Under the pieces are notes generated by a model, which saw only the letters and a list, made by a program, of their open reading frames with translations, ran no database searches and was not told where the DNA came from. Both the position numbers and the translations under genes were made by a program. Positions 1 to 10,899 of a stretch of DNA of 64,000 nucleotides are shown here, piece after piece. The stretch comes from Melieria omissa. Lineage: Eukaryota; Arthropoda; Insecta; Diptera; Ulidiidae. Each line of letters starts with the position of its first letter. The stretch's first letter is position 1. The DNA lies in the NCBI GenBank assembly GCA_963971225.1, contig OZ020267.1, positions 102,745,729 to 102,809,728 on the forward strand. The letters run 5' to 3'.

Positions 1-571
1 AATATTCGTATACTTGTATATACATATATATATTTTTTTTCAAGAAATGCGCCACCTTATCGCTAAAGTTTTATTCAATATGCGCTCAAGAATTCAGTCA
101 TTTCGTAACGCTTAAGAAACGTAGTGGTTCAAACACAAATTTTATTCAAGAAACAATTTCAATGCGGTATTAAAACAGGAAAAAGATATAAACTAATAAC
201 TGAATTAATAAGTTAAGAGGAAAAAAATCTGTTAAAAATACACAAAGAGTGCAAAAAGTCAGAAATGTGAAAGTTTTTAGTAATTGAAATTAAAAATAAT
301 TAGGAAATTAAATAAATAAACCTAAAGTTCAATTAATTAAACTTTGATTAATTAAACTAAATTAAACTAAACAAAATAAAATCTTTCAAAAAATGTTATG
401 CTATGAAAATTGTCTTTTGTGACTGAAATATTTCAAACATCAAAGGAATACAAGAATACTTGAACATATTATTGTTTCCGGGGAATGTGCACTCCGACCT
501 AAAAGATCTATTGTACTTGAACATATAGTATAGAGTATAACTTAGCAGATTCTGAAAAATCGTTCATAAAA
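1..571. other. AT-rich non-coding sequence upstream of Nepl gene 1
   Basis: No coding potential or repeat structure is recognisable. It ends in an A-rich leader directly before the ATG at 572, so its last part should be the promoter and 5' untranslated region of the neprilysin-like gene. No convincing TATA box or initiator can be assigned. Confidence 0.4.
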
Positions 572-2518
572 ATGTGTCCCATGTTCAAGGCATCGCACCT
601 ACTTCTGACACTTCTCGCAGTGTTGCTTTCCATGGGTCAACGCGCTGCACTGCACAATCGAAGCATAAATGAGCAGCAGCTGCTGACCATCGAAAGCTAC
701 CTGGACCTGAGCGAAGACCCCTGCGAGAATTTCTACGAGTACGCCTGCGGCAGCTGGGCCGAACACCACACCACCGGGCACTACAGCGAGACCACCGGAC
801 TGATCGATCACAAGGTGAACAAGCGGCTGATCGATCTGTTCGAAGCCTACGTGCCCACAAACGACTCGGCCAATGTCTACGACCTGGTGTGGACCTACTA
901 TAAGTCGTGCAGGCGCGAGAAGAAGCACAAGTTTGTGCGGTATCTGCAGTACGTGCGGCCGGCCGAGCACTGCAACTGGCCGCTGCTGCAGCGCGCCCCC
1001 GACGTCAACGGCCGCTTCGACTGGCTGCTGACGCTGGCCAAGTTGCGCCGCTACGGTCTGAAAGGGGCACTTATTGACCATCTGGTGCTGCAGAAGCACG
1101 AAAACGCCACCGAGTACGTCATCGACCTGGATGAGCCAACGCTGGACGGTCAGAGCAAGCTGCCCGGGCGTGCAGTTATTGCAACGCTGCTGATGGAGCT
1201 GGGCGTGACCAAGCGCCAGTCGCTTCAACTGGCGCATGAATTGCTGGCATTCGAGTCGAAAGTGCAGAAGCTGCTGGAGATCGAGGATGAGTACGGTGTG
1301 CTGGAGATGTCGGTGCGCGAGTTGCGCGACGAGCTGCCGCAGCTGCCGTGGCGCAAGTATCTGCGCATAGTGCTGGGCCGGCCCATCGACGAGGACTACA
1401 CGCTGCAGATACGCAACTGGGACTACTTTGTGGGTCTACTGGCACTCGTGGAGGCCACCGATGCGCAGCTGCTGTGCAACTACATCATGTTCAAGTTCCT
1501 CTACTATCTGACGGCGGACAGCACGAGCAGCTTCTCCAAGGTCGACTGCATGGTGGACACGCGCAGCAAAATGGATCTGGCGCTGAATTTTATCTACTAC
1601 GAACGCTTCTACAGCGCCCAGGCAGCCGACTACGATGCCGAAGTGCAGCAGCTGCTCGCCGTGGCCAAGCGTGAGTTTGCCGCCAAACTGGCCGAAAACG
1701 CAATGGGCCTGAGCGCCAGCGAGCTGCATTTCCTGCACGAGAAACTGCATCGCGTGCAGCTAAATATTGGCAATTTGCCTGCGAATGCGAGCGCTGCCTC
1801 TGTGCGCGCCTACTACGGCCGAATTCGCCTGTCGCCGAAGCACTACTATCGCAACCAGCTGGCACTGCTGGAGCTGCGCGCTCGCATGGAACACGCCCAG
1901 ATCGAAGCGCCACCGCTGGACTTTTACGTGGCGGACAGCGACACGGCACGCAGCTCGACGCCCTTCTACCTGATGCGCCGCAATCTGGTTGTAGTGCCTT
2001 TCGGTATACTGCAGCCGCCCGTGTTCCACCGGCACATGCACGACGTGCTCAAGATGAGCCTGTTTGGCTTTCTGCTCGCACACGAGCTGGTGCACGGCTT
2101 CGATGCCAGCGGCCTGCAGTTCGACCAAGCCGGCCATGGACACGAGCTGGGCCTCAACATCAGCGAGAGTGCGCGCTTCGACGCGGCGCTGCGGTGCATG
2201 CAGCGCGACGAGACGGAGAGCATCGACGAGCGCATTGCCGATATTGCGGGCGTGCGCATCGCCTACGATGCGCTCTTCGGCGCGAATGCCACGCTGCGCG
2301 CACGCCAGCCGCACTTCTCGCACATACCCGCGCGGCGGCTCTTCTTTCTGAACTTGGCGCAGTTCTTTTGCGGCAACCTGGCCGCCGAGTTCATGGAGCA
2401 CGACAAGGACAATGTGCGGCTGCAGCAGACGTTGCTCAACTTTGAGCCGTTCGCCGAGGAGTTTCAGTGCGACCTGGGCGACACAATGCATCCGGAGCAA
2501 AAGTGTCGACTGTGGTAG
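572..2518 (+). CDS. Neprilysin-like M13 zinc metallopeptidase (Nepl gene 1)
   Basis: A 648-residue single-exon protein of the M13 (neprilysin/ECE) family, type II or secreted peptidases that cut small peptides outside the cell. A hydrophobic stretch at about residues 9-21 fits a signal peptide or anchor. The M13 N-terminal signature DPCENFYEYACGSW is at 49-62. The zinc site HELVH is at 504-508, the third ligand is Glu553 with Asp557 in ERIAD, and the protein ends with the family's CRLW. A His and Arg aligning with neprilysin His711 and Arg717 are present near 610-616. The substrate-binding NAxY motif is replaced by TPFY (463-466). The start is ATG 572 in an AAAATG context; an in-frame ATG at 581 is an alternative. 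AATAAA lies at 2587. Drosophila has many intronless Nepl paralogues; orthology cannot be assigned here. Confidence 0.93.
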   Translation: MCPMFKASHLLLTLLAVLLSMGQRAALHNRSINEQQLLTIESYLDLSEDPCENFYEYACGSWAEHHTTGHYSETTGLIDHKVNKRLIDLFEAYVPTNDSANVYDLVWTYYKSCRREKKHKFVRYLQYVRPAEHCNWPLLQRAPDVNGRFDWLLTLAKLRRYGLKGALIDHLVLQKHENATEYVIDLDEPTLDGQSKLPGRAVIATLLMELGVTKRQSLQLAHELLAFESKVQKLLEIEDEYGVLEMSVRELRDELPQLPWRKYLRIVLGRPIDEDYTLQIRNWDYFVGLLALVEATDAQLLCNYIMFKFLYYLTADSTSSFSKVDCMVDTRSKMDLALNFIYYERFYSAQAADYDAEVQQLLAVAKREFAAKLAENAMGLSASELHFLHEKLHRVQLNIGNLPANASAASVRAYYGRIRLSPKHYYRNQLALLELRARMEHAQIEAPPLDFYVADSDTARSSTPFYLMRRNLVVVPFGILQPPVFHRHMHDVLKMSLFGFLLAHELVHGFDASGLQFDQAGHGHELGLNISESARFDAALRCMQRDETESIDERIADIAGVRIAYDALFGANATLRARQPHFSHIPARRLFFLNLAQFFCGNLAAEFMEHDKDNVRLQQTLLNFEPFAEEFQCDLGDTMHPEQKCRLW

Positions 2519-2586
2519 TGCGAACAGGGGATTTTGTGATAAATTAGTTTTTTAAGCAAACAGTTGAAGTTAAGAGCGAAATAGTT

Positions 2587-2592
2587 AATAAA
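2587..2592 (+). terminator. Poly(A) signal of Nepl gene 1
   Basis: AATAAA, about 70 bases after the stop codon of the neprilysin-like gene and before the first TTAA MITE. Confidence 0.6.
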
Positions 2593-2790
2593 ATTAAGCT
2601 TCAAAATGGGCGGCAGTTCAACTGATATCTGGGCGGGGTACATTGACGTTTCTTTCTAAGTGTCATGGCAAGACTTTAACCCTTTCGGGACTACTGGAAT
2701 ATTACGTCCCGCTAAGCTTTCAATGGTCCTCAAAGCAATTATTTAGATCTTGTAACCAAGGCAACATTTTTCGATTTTTATGTTCCCGGT

Positions 2791-3273
2791 TTAACCGTAA
2801 AAAACAACAATTTTTCTTTCGGCGGCTGTCCTCTCAACAGGAACTGGCAAACCTCTGAGAGTAAAATTGCCTATGAAGAAGCTCCCAACTCGCCATTCGG
2901 AATCGGCATAAAAAACTGTAGGTCCCTTCCAGCCTTGTAAAAAAAACATTCGGACGCACAGCACGATTGGTTGCGGGTAGCTAGGTCTTCGTCTCGTAAT
3001 CGGGCTGTCGTGCCAGTCAAAAAGAAGAAGAAGTTTAACCGTAGATCTACGTAAACATACGGGTCAAAAACGACCCTAGATTAAAATTATACACAAATTT
3101 CAAAAAATGAAAAGCCAACTTACTTTTTAAAATAGACAACTGTTTGATTTCGATAGATAATATCCAAAATATAATGTATTCGATAATATTATCTAAAAAC
3201 AATAACAAATGAAACAAAAATTATAAGTACAAAAAAATTTGGTCCCATTTTGGACCCCAAGGTCTACGGTTAA
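2791..3273. mobile_element. TTAA-flanked MITE, family B, nested in family A copy
   Basis: TTAA at 2791-2794 and 3270-3273. The ends read CCGTA(GATCTACG) and GGTCTACGG, an inverted repeat that is only visible once the retroposon at 2800-3033 is mentally removed. It is absent from the family A copy at 42 kb, which shows that it is an insertion. Confidence 0.75.
2800..3033 (+). mobile_element. SINE-like retroposon with 10-bp target duplication
   Basis: A 234-bp insertion flanked by direct copies of TTTAACCGTA at 2790-2799 and 3034-3043. Its 3' end is A/GAA-rich (AAAAAGAAGAAGAAG), as expected of a retroposed element. The interior resembles a short dispersed repeat that I associate with tephritid fly genomes; that match is from memory and unverified. 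Confidence 0.6.
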
Positions 3274-3424
3274 AGTATGATTTCAGCATTTGTGAGTATG
3301 CAACATCATTTTATAGCCCCAACTTTGAGATCATGACAACATTTCTACCAAGAATATTTTGATTTACAAAATTAAACTCCATTCCGAAAGGGTTAACCCA
3401 CTTATGAACGAGAAAGCGGCGCAA

Positions 3425-3653
3425 TTAACCCTCATATGCATAATGATACCTTTAGGCACGCTAACATATTTGTATATATCTTCAAATTAAAACCCGATAT
3501 CATATTTTGAAACGACAACCACATTCGAAATCTGTTTCCTAATATTTAGTAGTTTATTAATATTTAATTCACTTTTCAGTGGTGTCCATGTTAAAAAGAA
3601 AAACCTATGTTTGATTAGCAAACGTGAAAATAATTCATGCAATTGAGGGTTAA
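3425..3653. mobile_element. TTAA-flanked MITE, family C
   Basis: TTAA at 3425-3428 and 3650-3653 bound a 221-bp body with inverted ends CCCTCATATGCAT / ATGCAATTGAGGG. No coding capacity. It lies between families A and D in the same 1.6-kb cluster. Confidence 0.7.
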
Positions 3654-3777
3654 GTGGTCAGTGAATGCGGCAAATTCCCTTCTGACTTATCCAAAAATGG
3701 GCAAAATCACATTTTCATTTCTTAGTTTTAAGTGTGGATTCCAAGAAAATTTTATTTTAACTCTTTTGAATTCTTGC

Positions 3778-4302
3778 TTAACCCTTTCGACCCCGAATTT
3801 TACCCTGTGTCTATTACTGTGATACTACTTTTTGGTATTTAAATCTTGAAATACTTGACAGAATTGTGCGCACGAACTTGAAGCCCCTTTGTAGGAGTTC
3901 TAGAGCTATTTTAATTTTGAACAGTTTTAGCTTAAAACGGGTTAAATAAATTTTGTATCAATATGTTTTAATTACAGAAAATATATTTAATATTTATGGA
4001 AAAATACAAAATTATCACCTTTTGATTTTATTTAACCATTATCAAAGAAACAGGGTTTTCAAAACGCTCTCAATTCGTAGACTTCAATTAGAACACAAAC
4101 TTTCACTGATATCGCTGCAAATTATTGGAAATTATTTTGGGGATAACAGTAGAATTCTTGTAATTTGCTTTGAATTCACTTCTAAAAATATTAATTTTTT
4201 GGTGCCTTCTCAAATTAAACCCATAAATCAATCGTAGCTTTTTCTATAAGATGACAAATAGGTGAAGTTGCTCTCAGGCAACTTTGGGCTTGAAAAGGTT
4301 AA
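3778..4302. mobile_element. TTAA-flanked MITE, family D, copy 1
   Basis: TTAA at 3778-3781 and 4299-4302 around a 517-bp body. The left end is CCCTTTCGACCCCGAA and the right end inverted reads CCTTTTCAAGCCCAAAG. A second copy in opposite orientation lies at 23681-24204 and matches along most of its length, for example the segments around CTTGACAGAA and ACTTTCA-TGAT. Confidence 0.85.
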
Positions 4303-4374
4303 ATACCCAATCGCCTGTGAAAAGTCAGCGAATGATTGCTTTTGAAAAACTTGAACACTTCTACCTCAATCACT

Positions 4375-4380
4375 TTATTT
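4375..4380 (-). terminator. Poly(A) signal of Nepl gene 2
   Basis: AATAAA on the minus strand, about 92 bases after the stop codon of the minus-strand neprilysin-like gene. Confidence 0.55.
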
Positions 4381-4471
4381 CGAATATTATTTAATAACAA
4401 CAACAACAAAATTCATGCTACATTTCTCACTTTAACAACTAAGAAATTTGCGCAACAGCATCCGCCACTCT

Positions 4472-6559
4472 TCACCACAACTTGCAGCGATGCTTGGACT
4501 GCATTTTGGCGCGTCGCTCGCAGCCAAACTCGCGCGAGAACTCCTCGAAATTGGCCAACGTCTGCAGCACGCGCAGCTCGTCGAGAGCATGTTCCAAATA
4601 GGCGGACTGACGCAGACTGCGCTGCACTTTGCTGCAGAAGAACTGGGCAAAGTTGATGAAGAACAGCTGCTTGTTGGTGAACTGCGGCAGCAGCTTCGAG
4701 TGCACGCCGCCCACGTCGTGTGTGGCATTGGCACTGAAGTAGGCCTCGTAGGTCAGCCGGAAGCCCTCGTAGTCCGCAAGCTTCTCGTTGAGGCTGCGCG
4801 AGCCGGTGGCCAGCTCGTTCTGCATGCAGCGCAGCCCGTGCATGAAGCGCTGATTGGCGGCAATCTCCTCGCTGGGGCCCATTATGTTGCCGACACTGTC
4901 GTAGTCAATGCCCGACGAGTCGAAGCCGTGCATCAGCTCGTGTGCAATGGAGAAGCCCAGCACCGAGTACTTGAAGATGTCGCGCAGGCCGCGATGGTAG
5001 ACGGGCAGCTGCAGAAAGCTGTACGGCACAATGATCAGATTCTTGGGTTTGACGTAGAACGGCGACGACGAGCTGCCCACCCAGTCGGCCAGCACGTACG
5101 AGTCGTTCTCGGGCGTGCTGAAGTTGCTGGCCACCGACAGCTCGAGGCTCTCGTGACTCTTCTCGACGGCCAGCCGCAGCAGGCTCAGCTGATTCACGTA
5201 GAAGTTGTTCGGATCGAGCTCAACGCGCTCGTAGTACTCGTCGTAGTACTCGGGCGACGCGTTGCGCGGCGAGTTGCCAATCTGCAGCCGCATGCTGGAC
5301 ACCTTCTGCAGCAGCGTGTCGACAATGGGTCGCTGCAGCTGCAGCCGATTGTAGTTGACAATCTCGTAGAAGCGCTGCTGCAGCTGCGCGAACATGCGCT
5401 GCACATTGTCGTCGGTCTGCACGGCGTCGCGGTAGTAGTGCTGTCCGACCATGTAGCTCAGGGCCAGCGGCATGGCGCGCCGCAGGCTGGAGATGCACTC
5501 CTGCTTGGAGATCTCGGCGGGGCCGCGATGCTTGAGGAACAGCAAAAACTTGAGCATGATGTAGTTGCAGAGCGTCTCGCGCTGCGTCACCGACAGCAAC
5601 TTGACCAGTGCGCGCATGTAGGGAATGTTCTGTATGATGACGGTGGTGTCCAGATTGGTCGCTGGGCCCTTGAGCTGACGCAGCAGCTCCAGCCAATCGA
5701 TGTCGGGCATGTACTCCTGCAGATAGCCGAGCTGCATCTCTTTGGCGCCCTCCTCGTCCTCGACCTCGTGCAGCTTGTGCAGCTGCACCTCGAAGGCGTG
5801 AACGTCGCGCGCCGCCTCGTTCGCCACGCGCTTCGTCTGGCCAATGTCGAGCAGCAGCTCGATCATGACGCCCTCGCCGCTCGGCTCCGTCTCGGCCAGG
5901 TTGGGCTTGTCCAGGTAGATGCTGTTGCTGCTCGACTCGTCCCAGCGCGGCAGCACCTCCTCCTTGAGCAGCACGCCGTTGAGGCCGTACAGACGCAGCT
6001 TGGCAATGGCCAGCAGCCAGTCGAACTGCTGCGCGTTCCACTTCTTGCCGCCGTTGCGCGACAGCAGAAACCAGTGCGCGCCGTAGCCGGGCTGTATGAG
6101 CTGCAGATACTTTTTCAGATTGTACGGCTTCACCTTCTTGCAGGAGCGATAGTAGATGCGCGCCTTCTCGTACACCAGCGGCTCTTCCTCCGTTTGTGGC
6201 TCCAGCGTTGTGGGTGCCGCCGTGCTGCTGTTGTTGTTGTAGTGCTGTTCATTGGCCGCAACCGTGCCGTTGCTGGTCTTGCGCAGCAAATGCTCCAACT
6301 TGCGATTGAGCTCATGATCGAGCAGGCCGAGCGTGTCGCCAAAGTCCAACTGCTCGATGTGCTGCTGCGCCCAGTGGCCGCACGCGTACTGATAGAAGTT
6401 CTCGCAGGGCCGCGCCGTTGTGTCCATGTAGTTTTGTATGTTGGTGGCCAGTATCTGATTGACGTTGCCGCCGTGCGTCGTCGTCTGGCGGCAGTCGGTG
6501 GGCGTTGTGCGCCAAATTATGGACGCGAGCAGCGTGCAAATTATGCTCAATTTAAGCAT
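4472..6559 (-). CDS. Neprilysin-like M13 zinc metallopeptidase (Nepl gene 2)
   Basis: Single-exon M13 peptidase of 695 residues starting from ATG 6559; the open frame extends upstream to 6610, but only to a TTG. The N-terminus MLKLSIICTLLASIIW looks like a signal peptide. The M13 signature RPCENFYQYACGHW follows at about residue 51. The zinc site HELMH is at 540-544, with Glu592 and Asp596 in EKLAD and a terminal CKLW. The His/Arg pair matching neprilysin His711/Arg717 is present in EHALDELR. NAxY is replaced by SPFY. A Thr/Asn/Ser-rich insert (about residues 96-125) is absent from Nepl gene 1. It is tail to tail with gene 1 and separated from it by the MITE cluster. It should be a secreted or surface peptidase; no particular Drosophila orthologue can be named. 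Confidence 0.93.
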   Translation of the reverse strand: MLKLSIICTLLASIIWRTTPTDCRQTTTHGGNVNQILATNIQNYMDTTARPCENFYQYACGHWAQQHIEQLDFGDTLGLLDHELNRKLEHLLRKTSNGTVAANEQHYNNNSSTAAPTTLEPQTEEEPLVYEKARIYYRSCKKVKPYNLKKYLQLIQPGYGAHWFLLSRNGGKKWNAQQFDWLLAIAKLRLYGLNGVLLKEEVLPRWDESSSNSIYLDKPNLAETEPSGEGVMIELLLDIGQTKRVANEAARDVHAFEVQLHKLHEVEDEEGAKEMQLGYLQEYMPDIDWLELLRQLKGPATNLDTTVIIQNIPYMRALVKLLSVTQRETLCNYIMLKFLLFLKHRGPAEISKQECISSLRRAMPLALSYMVGQHYYRDAVQTDDNVQRMFAQLQQRFYEIVNYNRLQLQRPIVDTLLQKVSSMRLQIGNSPRNASPEYYDEYYERVELDPNNFYVNQLSLLRLAVEKSHESLELSVASNFSTPENDSYVLADWVGSSSSPFYVKPKNLIIVPYSFLQLPVYHRGLRDIFKYSVLGFSIAHELMHGFDSSGIDYDSVGNIMGPSEEIAANQRFMHGLRCMQNELATGSRSLNEKLADYEGFRLTYEAYFSANATHDVGGVHSKLLPQFTNKQLFFINFAQFFCSKVQRSLRQSAYLEHALDELRVLQTLANFEEFSREFGCERRAKMQSKHRCKLW

Positions 6560-7569
6560 TGCGCGCTGCGGCTTTTGAATTGCACTCGAAAAAAATGCGG
6601 CGCGCAGCAAAATTTCACTTCACCACCGACAACACGCCACAACAAATCAAATAAAAACACACAAATCGACCGAAATTAATTTCGCTGCTAAGTTTTGTTG
6701 TTGCGCGACGCTGAAAATTGTGCAGGAATCCGCATTCGCGCGCTCGTTATGCTCAACTAATGATACACTGGCTGTTGTCAGCGTTGTCGGCGGCTTCTAC
6801 ATCGCAATGTGTATTTTGTGATTTTCTTATTTTTGATTATTTTGTTTGTGCGAAAATGTTTTTTCATTCGCAATTCTTCAACTTTGCCTTCTTGGCATTT
6901 ATTTACACGCGACTTTTTACTTTTAATGTCAGCTTTAATTTCGCACTTTTTCGCGCTCTTTTGTGTGAATCTTCATCCTTGTTGTTGTTGTATTTGTTCC
7001 TTTTTTGCAATTCAAATGTGTCGCTTTATCAGCGCGCTCCGTCGATTCCCCTCCCTCCCCGCCATATTTCCATAACAAACGCTCCAAGTCCGCAATCCAA
7101 CGAGCCAACCGTCGGTACTTGTGCGCGCCTAATCTGCCATTCAATTCATTGACTCGCCGCTCTGGTCAATAGAAGTCGCAGCTGTTCTAGAATAGATTGT
7201 CATAGCTGAATCTCTCGCCAGTGTGGTACACGCGCACTCACAGACACGCAAAATAGTACCAGATCAGGTGCGTACCTCGCATTTTTGTACTAGACAGACG
7301 GAGCCAAATTTTATTGAGTGACTCAAAATAAAATTCCTATTCGACCTACCAATGCCTTAAATGCAAATTTTTAAAAAATTTATAAGACTATGTTAAACAA
7401 TCTGAAATCTGATTGTTATTTGATTAACTTCTTTTTCAGAATAGAAACAACATTTTCTGAAGAGTAACTTAAACTAATAAAAAACAACATTTTCTTAAAT
7501 CAATTCATTATGTGAATTAAAATAAAAGTCATTTTCTTGTTTTTGGATAATACTTTTATAAAGGTGTCA
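6560..7569. other. Non-coding sequence upstream of Nepl gene 2
   Basis: Contains the 5' flank of the minus-strand neprilysin-like gene and AT-rich unique sequence. Open frames here are short and unrecognised. No repeat structure is seen before the minisatellite starts near 7570. Confidence 0.4.
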
Positions 7570-9480
7570 CGAAATGATTCACACGTCATTTGTTTAGTCC
7601 ATCGAAGTATTTTTTAGTCTTTCTTACTCATTAGTAGATCTGTTTTTCACTTGATATATTCTTCAGTTGATCTGTTTTTCAGTCAATTTTTTAGCATTAC
7701 ATTTACTTATTCTTTAATCTATTACTCAGCTAATCAGTCTTCACCTATTCATCTATTTTTATCCTTAAATTTTGTTATTCTTCAATTTATCTATTCTTCC
7801 GTCCCTCAATTCTTGTATTGATATGTTCTTCAGTCTATCTATTCTTTATTGCATCTACTCTTCAGTCAATATATTCTTTGATTCATCTATTTTTTAGTCC
7901 ATTCATCTATTCTGTAGTTGATTTGTTTTTATTATTTTATTTATTTGTCTATCATTTATTTGTTATTTTTAAATCCACCTGTTTTATTCATGTATTCTTC
8001 AGTCCATATGCGTTTTAGTTGATCTGTTTTTCAGTTCATTTATTTTCAGTCCACCTATTCTTCAGTGTATCAGTTGATCGGGTTTTCAGTCTAATTCATC
8101 TATCCATATATTCTTCAGTTTATTCTTCAGTTCATCTAACTTTCTGTCCATCTATTTTTTAGTTCATATATTTTCTAGTCCATTTATTCTTCAGCCCACC
8201 TTTCCGTAAGTTTATCAGTTCATCTATCCATCTAATCTTCAGTCCATTAATTCATCTATTTATCTATTCTTCAGTCTATAATTTATTGCATTTATTTTTC
8301 AGCCTACATATTCCTTAATGCATCTATTCTTCAGTCCATCTGTTTATTATTTAATGCTCATTCCATCTTCAGTCCAACCATTCTTTAGTCCAAAATGTTC
8401 TTTAGTTGACCTATTCTTCAGTGTATTTTCAGTACACATATTCTTCAGTCCATCTGCTTATCATATATTTTTCATACCATCTATTCTTCAGTCGATCTGT
8501 TCTTCAGTTCATCTATGGATTTTTAGTCCATCTCTTCTTCAATCCATCTCCATCTCTTCTTCTTCCATCTATTGTTTAGTCTATTTATTCGTCAGTTGAT
8601 CTGTTTTCAGGCCATCTTTTCTCAGTCTATCTATTATTTAGTTCATCTATTCTTTGGGCCATATGTTCCTCAGTCCACCTATTCATCAGTTCATCCACCC
8701 ATCTAATCTTCAGTCCATCAATTCTTCTATTGATCTCTTCTTCGATCTATACTTTATTGCACCCATTCTTTAGTCCACATATTCCTCAGTCCATCTATTT
8801 ATCATCTAATCCTTATTCCATCTTTTTTGTAGTTAATCTGTTCTTGAGTCCATTCATTATTTTCTCCATATGTTCTTTAGTTAATCCGTTTTTCAGTTTA
8901 TTTTTTTTCAGTCCACCTATTCTTCAGCTTATCTGTTTATTATCTATTTTTCATTCCCTCTATTCTTCAGTTAATCTGATTTTTAGTCCATCTATTTTTC
9001 AATCTACCTGTTAATCCATCTATTCTTTAGTCTATATATTTTTCAGTTAATCTGTTCTTCGGTCCATCTATTCTTCAATCCGCCTGTTAATCCATCTATT
9101 TTTTAGTTAATTTATTCTTCAGTCGATCTTTTCTTCAGGACATTTATTCTTTAGTTCATTTATGCATTAGTCTATATATTTATCAGTTAATCCATCAATC
9201 TATTCTTTTTACCATCTATTCTTCAATCCATCTATTCTATTTCCCTATTTCTCAGCTCATCTTTTTAATCTCCATTGATCTATTTATTAAGCCAAATGTC
9301 CTGCAGTCCATTGATTATGTTGTTCCACCAATTTGCAGCCCCTCTATCAATCTTGAAGATAGAATGCTCTTCGGTCCATCTATTTTTTCCAAATTATCTT
9401 ATTTCGTCTCATCTCTTTATGCTATTCGGTCCATCTATTTTTTTCATATCTTACGAGTACTTCGTCTCATATCTGTCCGC
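7570..9480 (-). repeat. Degenerate ~16-bp minisatellite, array 1
   Basis: About 1.9 kb made almost wholly of variants of CATCTATTCTTCAGTC, with many substitutions and small indels. Read on the minus strand the unit is GATGGACTGAAGAATA, close to the 16-bp unit of the array at 24.3-26.7 kb. Several short open frames here are low-complexity by-products and not genes. Confidence 0.85.
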
Positions 9481-10880
9481 ACCTAAGCATAACTTTGGAT
9501 TTGATTAAAATTTAAAATGTTTTTTATACTAAAAAAAACTTAGGGGCGTGCTCAAATTTGACTCTCTAAGGGCTCGAATCTTACACCTTGAGTCAGCATA
9601 AACAAGAATATTGGATGGTTTAATTGAAGCACCTTCCAGCTCACTAAACCTTCAACATAGAAACACGATACAGGTCATCTTATGAAATATCCTTATTGAA
9701 TATCATCAGTTTGTATGACAGATCTCTTTAGAATGTTGAGCAAACTACTACTACAAACCACTCTCTAAGAGTATCTACTCGCCTAGACTCGATCTGATCT
9801 CACTTACACCACGTAAGATACGCAATTCTCAGCAAATAAACGAAATTTCTCCAAAATCCTCAAAAAATGAGAGATAGGAATTCCAGCACAACTAAGCCGA
9901 GTAATCATTGCACTAAGACATGTCTAATACAAATACAGTGGGCAAGGAGATTAATACAAAATATAAATTTGCAATTTTTTCTACAATGCTGAAGTACCAT
10001 TGTAAGTAATACTGGAGAAGTAAAATTCATATACATTTTTTTAGAACTAATAAGTTGGGAACTGATAAAAGTAAATCAATGTAAAATAATAATGTGAGAC
10101 ATATCATTTTAATGGTATCTATCGATTTAATTTTTCGTTCTTTTATATTATTTTATTAATTTTTCAAACTCTCTAAGGTCGCTGTCTACCAATTGCACAA
10201 ATAAATATGAACTCATAATTTTTCGCAGTGTATACTAGAGAACGTGATTGTGTATTTGTGCGTATGAGCAACAAACAATTTTTTACAGTATTGAGCATTG
10301 TGCCTATTTTAATCTTTATCACCTTGTCCTTGATTTCATTTGATGAGCATTCTTATCACAATAAAACTGACATAGAGAATTCAATGAAAACACAGTCTAA
10401 ATAACAAGAAATTAAAGGCAGCTCAGGGTGCGAAATGAGACAAAATATTGAAAGCATATTGAAAATGTAGCATTGAAACGAGAAATGGGAGAATAACGAA
10501 AAATAGAAACTAGCGTCTAATACAGATGTGAGAGCAAACAAAAATTCAATTCAATTAATAATTACAATAAATAATAATGAGCTGTATTATAGCTAAACTT
10601 ATTCATATTACACATAAATTGTGGCAATTCTAAAGTAGATTCATGCAGTTAAGTTTTACTAATTTCAAATATGAAAACTGTGCGTCATTCGTCTGTTCAT
10701 AAGGCAAACAATAATTTAAGCGTATTAATTGCACTATTTTTATGAATGAACAGTACATTCAACTGATCGTGAACTCATGATCAAGTTTATAGCTTTCCAT
10801 ATAAAATTACTAAATATGAAATATGAAAGACATCCTATATTTTTGCAGTACATGGATTTAGTATTCTGTATTCTCGCGTT
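9481..10880. other. Intronic or intergenic AT-rich sequence
   Basis: No recognisable gene. Probably inside an intron of the DIP-like gene, whose earlier exons must lie upstream of the window. Confidence 0.35.
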
Positions 10881-10899
10881 GTATAAGTACGATTGGGTT

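Larger units (their letters stand above)
2676..3396. mobile_element. TTAA-flanked MITE, family A, interrupted by nested insertions
   Basis: Bounded by TTAA on both sides (2676-2679 and 3393-3396), with ends CCCTTTCGGGAC and its near inverted repeat ATTCCGAAAGGG. TTAA target duplication is typical of piggyBac-type elements. A second copy without the insertions is at 42265-42509 and shares the interior on both flanks of the insert. Removing the 2795-3273 insert leaves about 234 bp, close to the 237-bp body of the clean copy. Confidence 0.85.

Noticed and set aside
4448..6679. 743-codon plus-strand open frame opposite Nepl gene 2
   Set aside because: It is the GC-rich antisense shadow of the M13 peptidase; composition is Leu/Val/Gln/Arg-rich with no recognisable domain.
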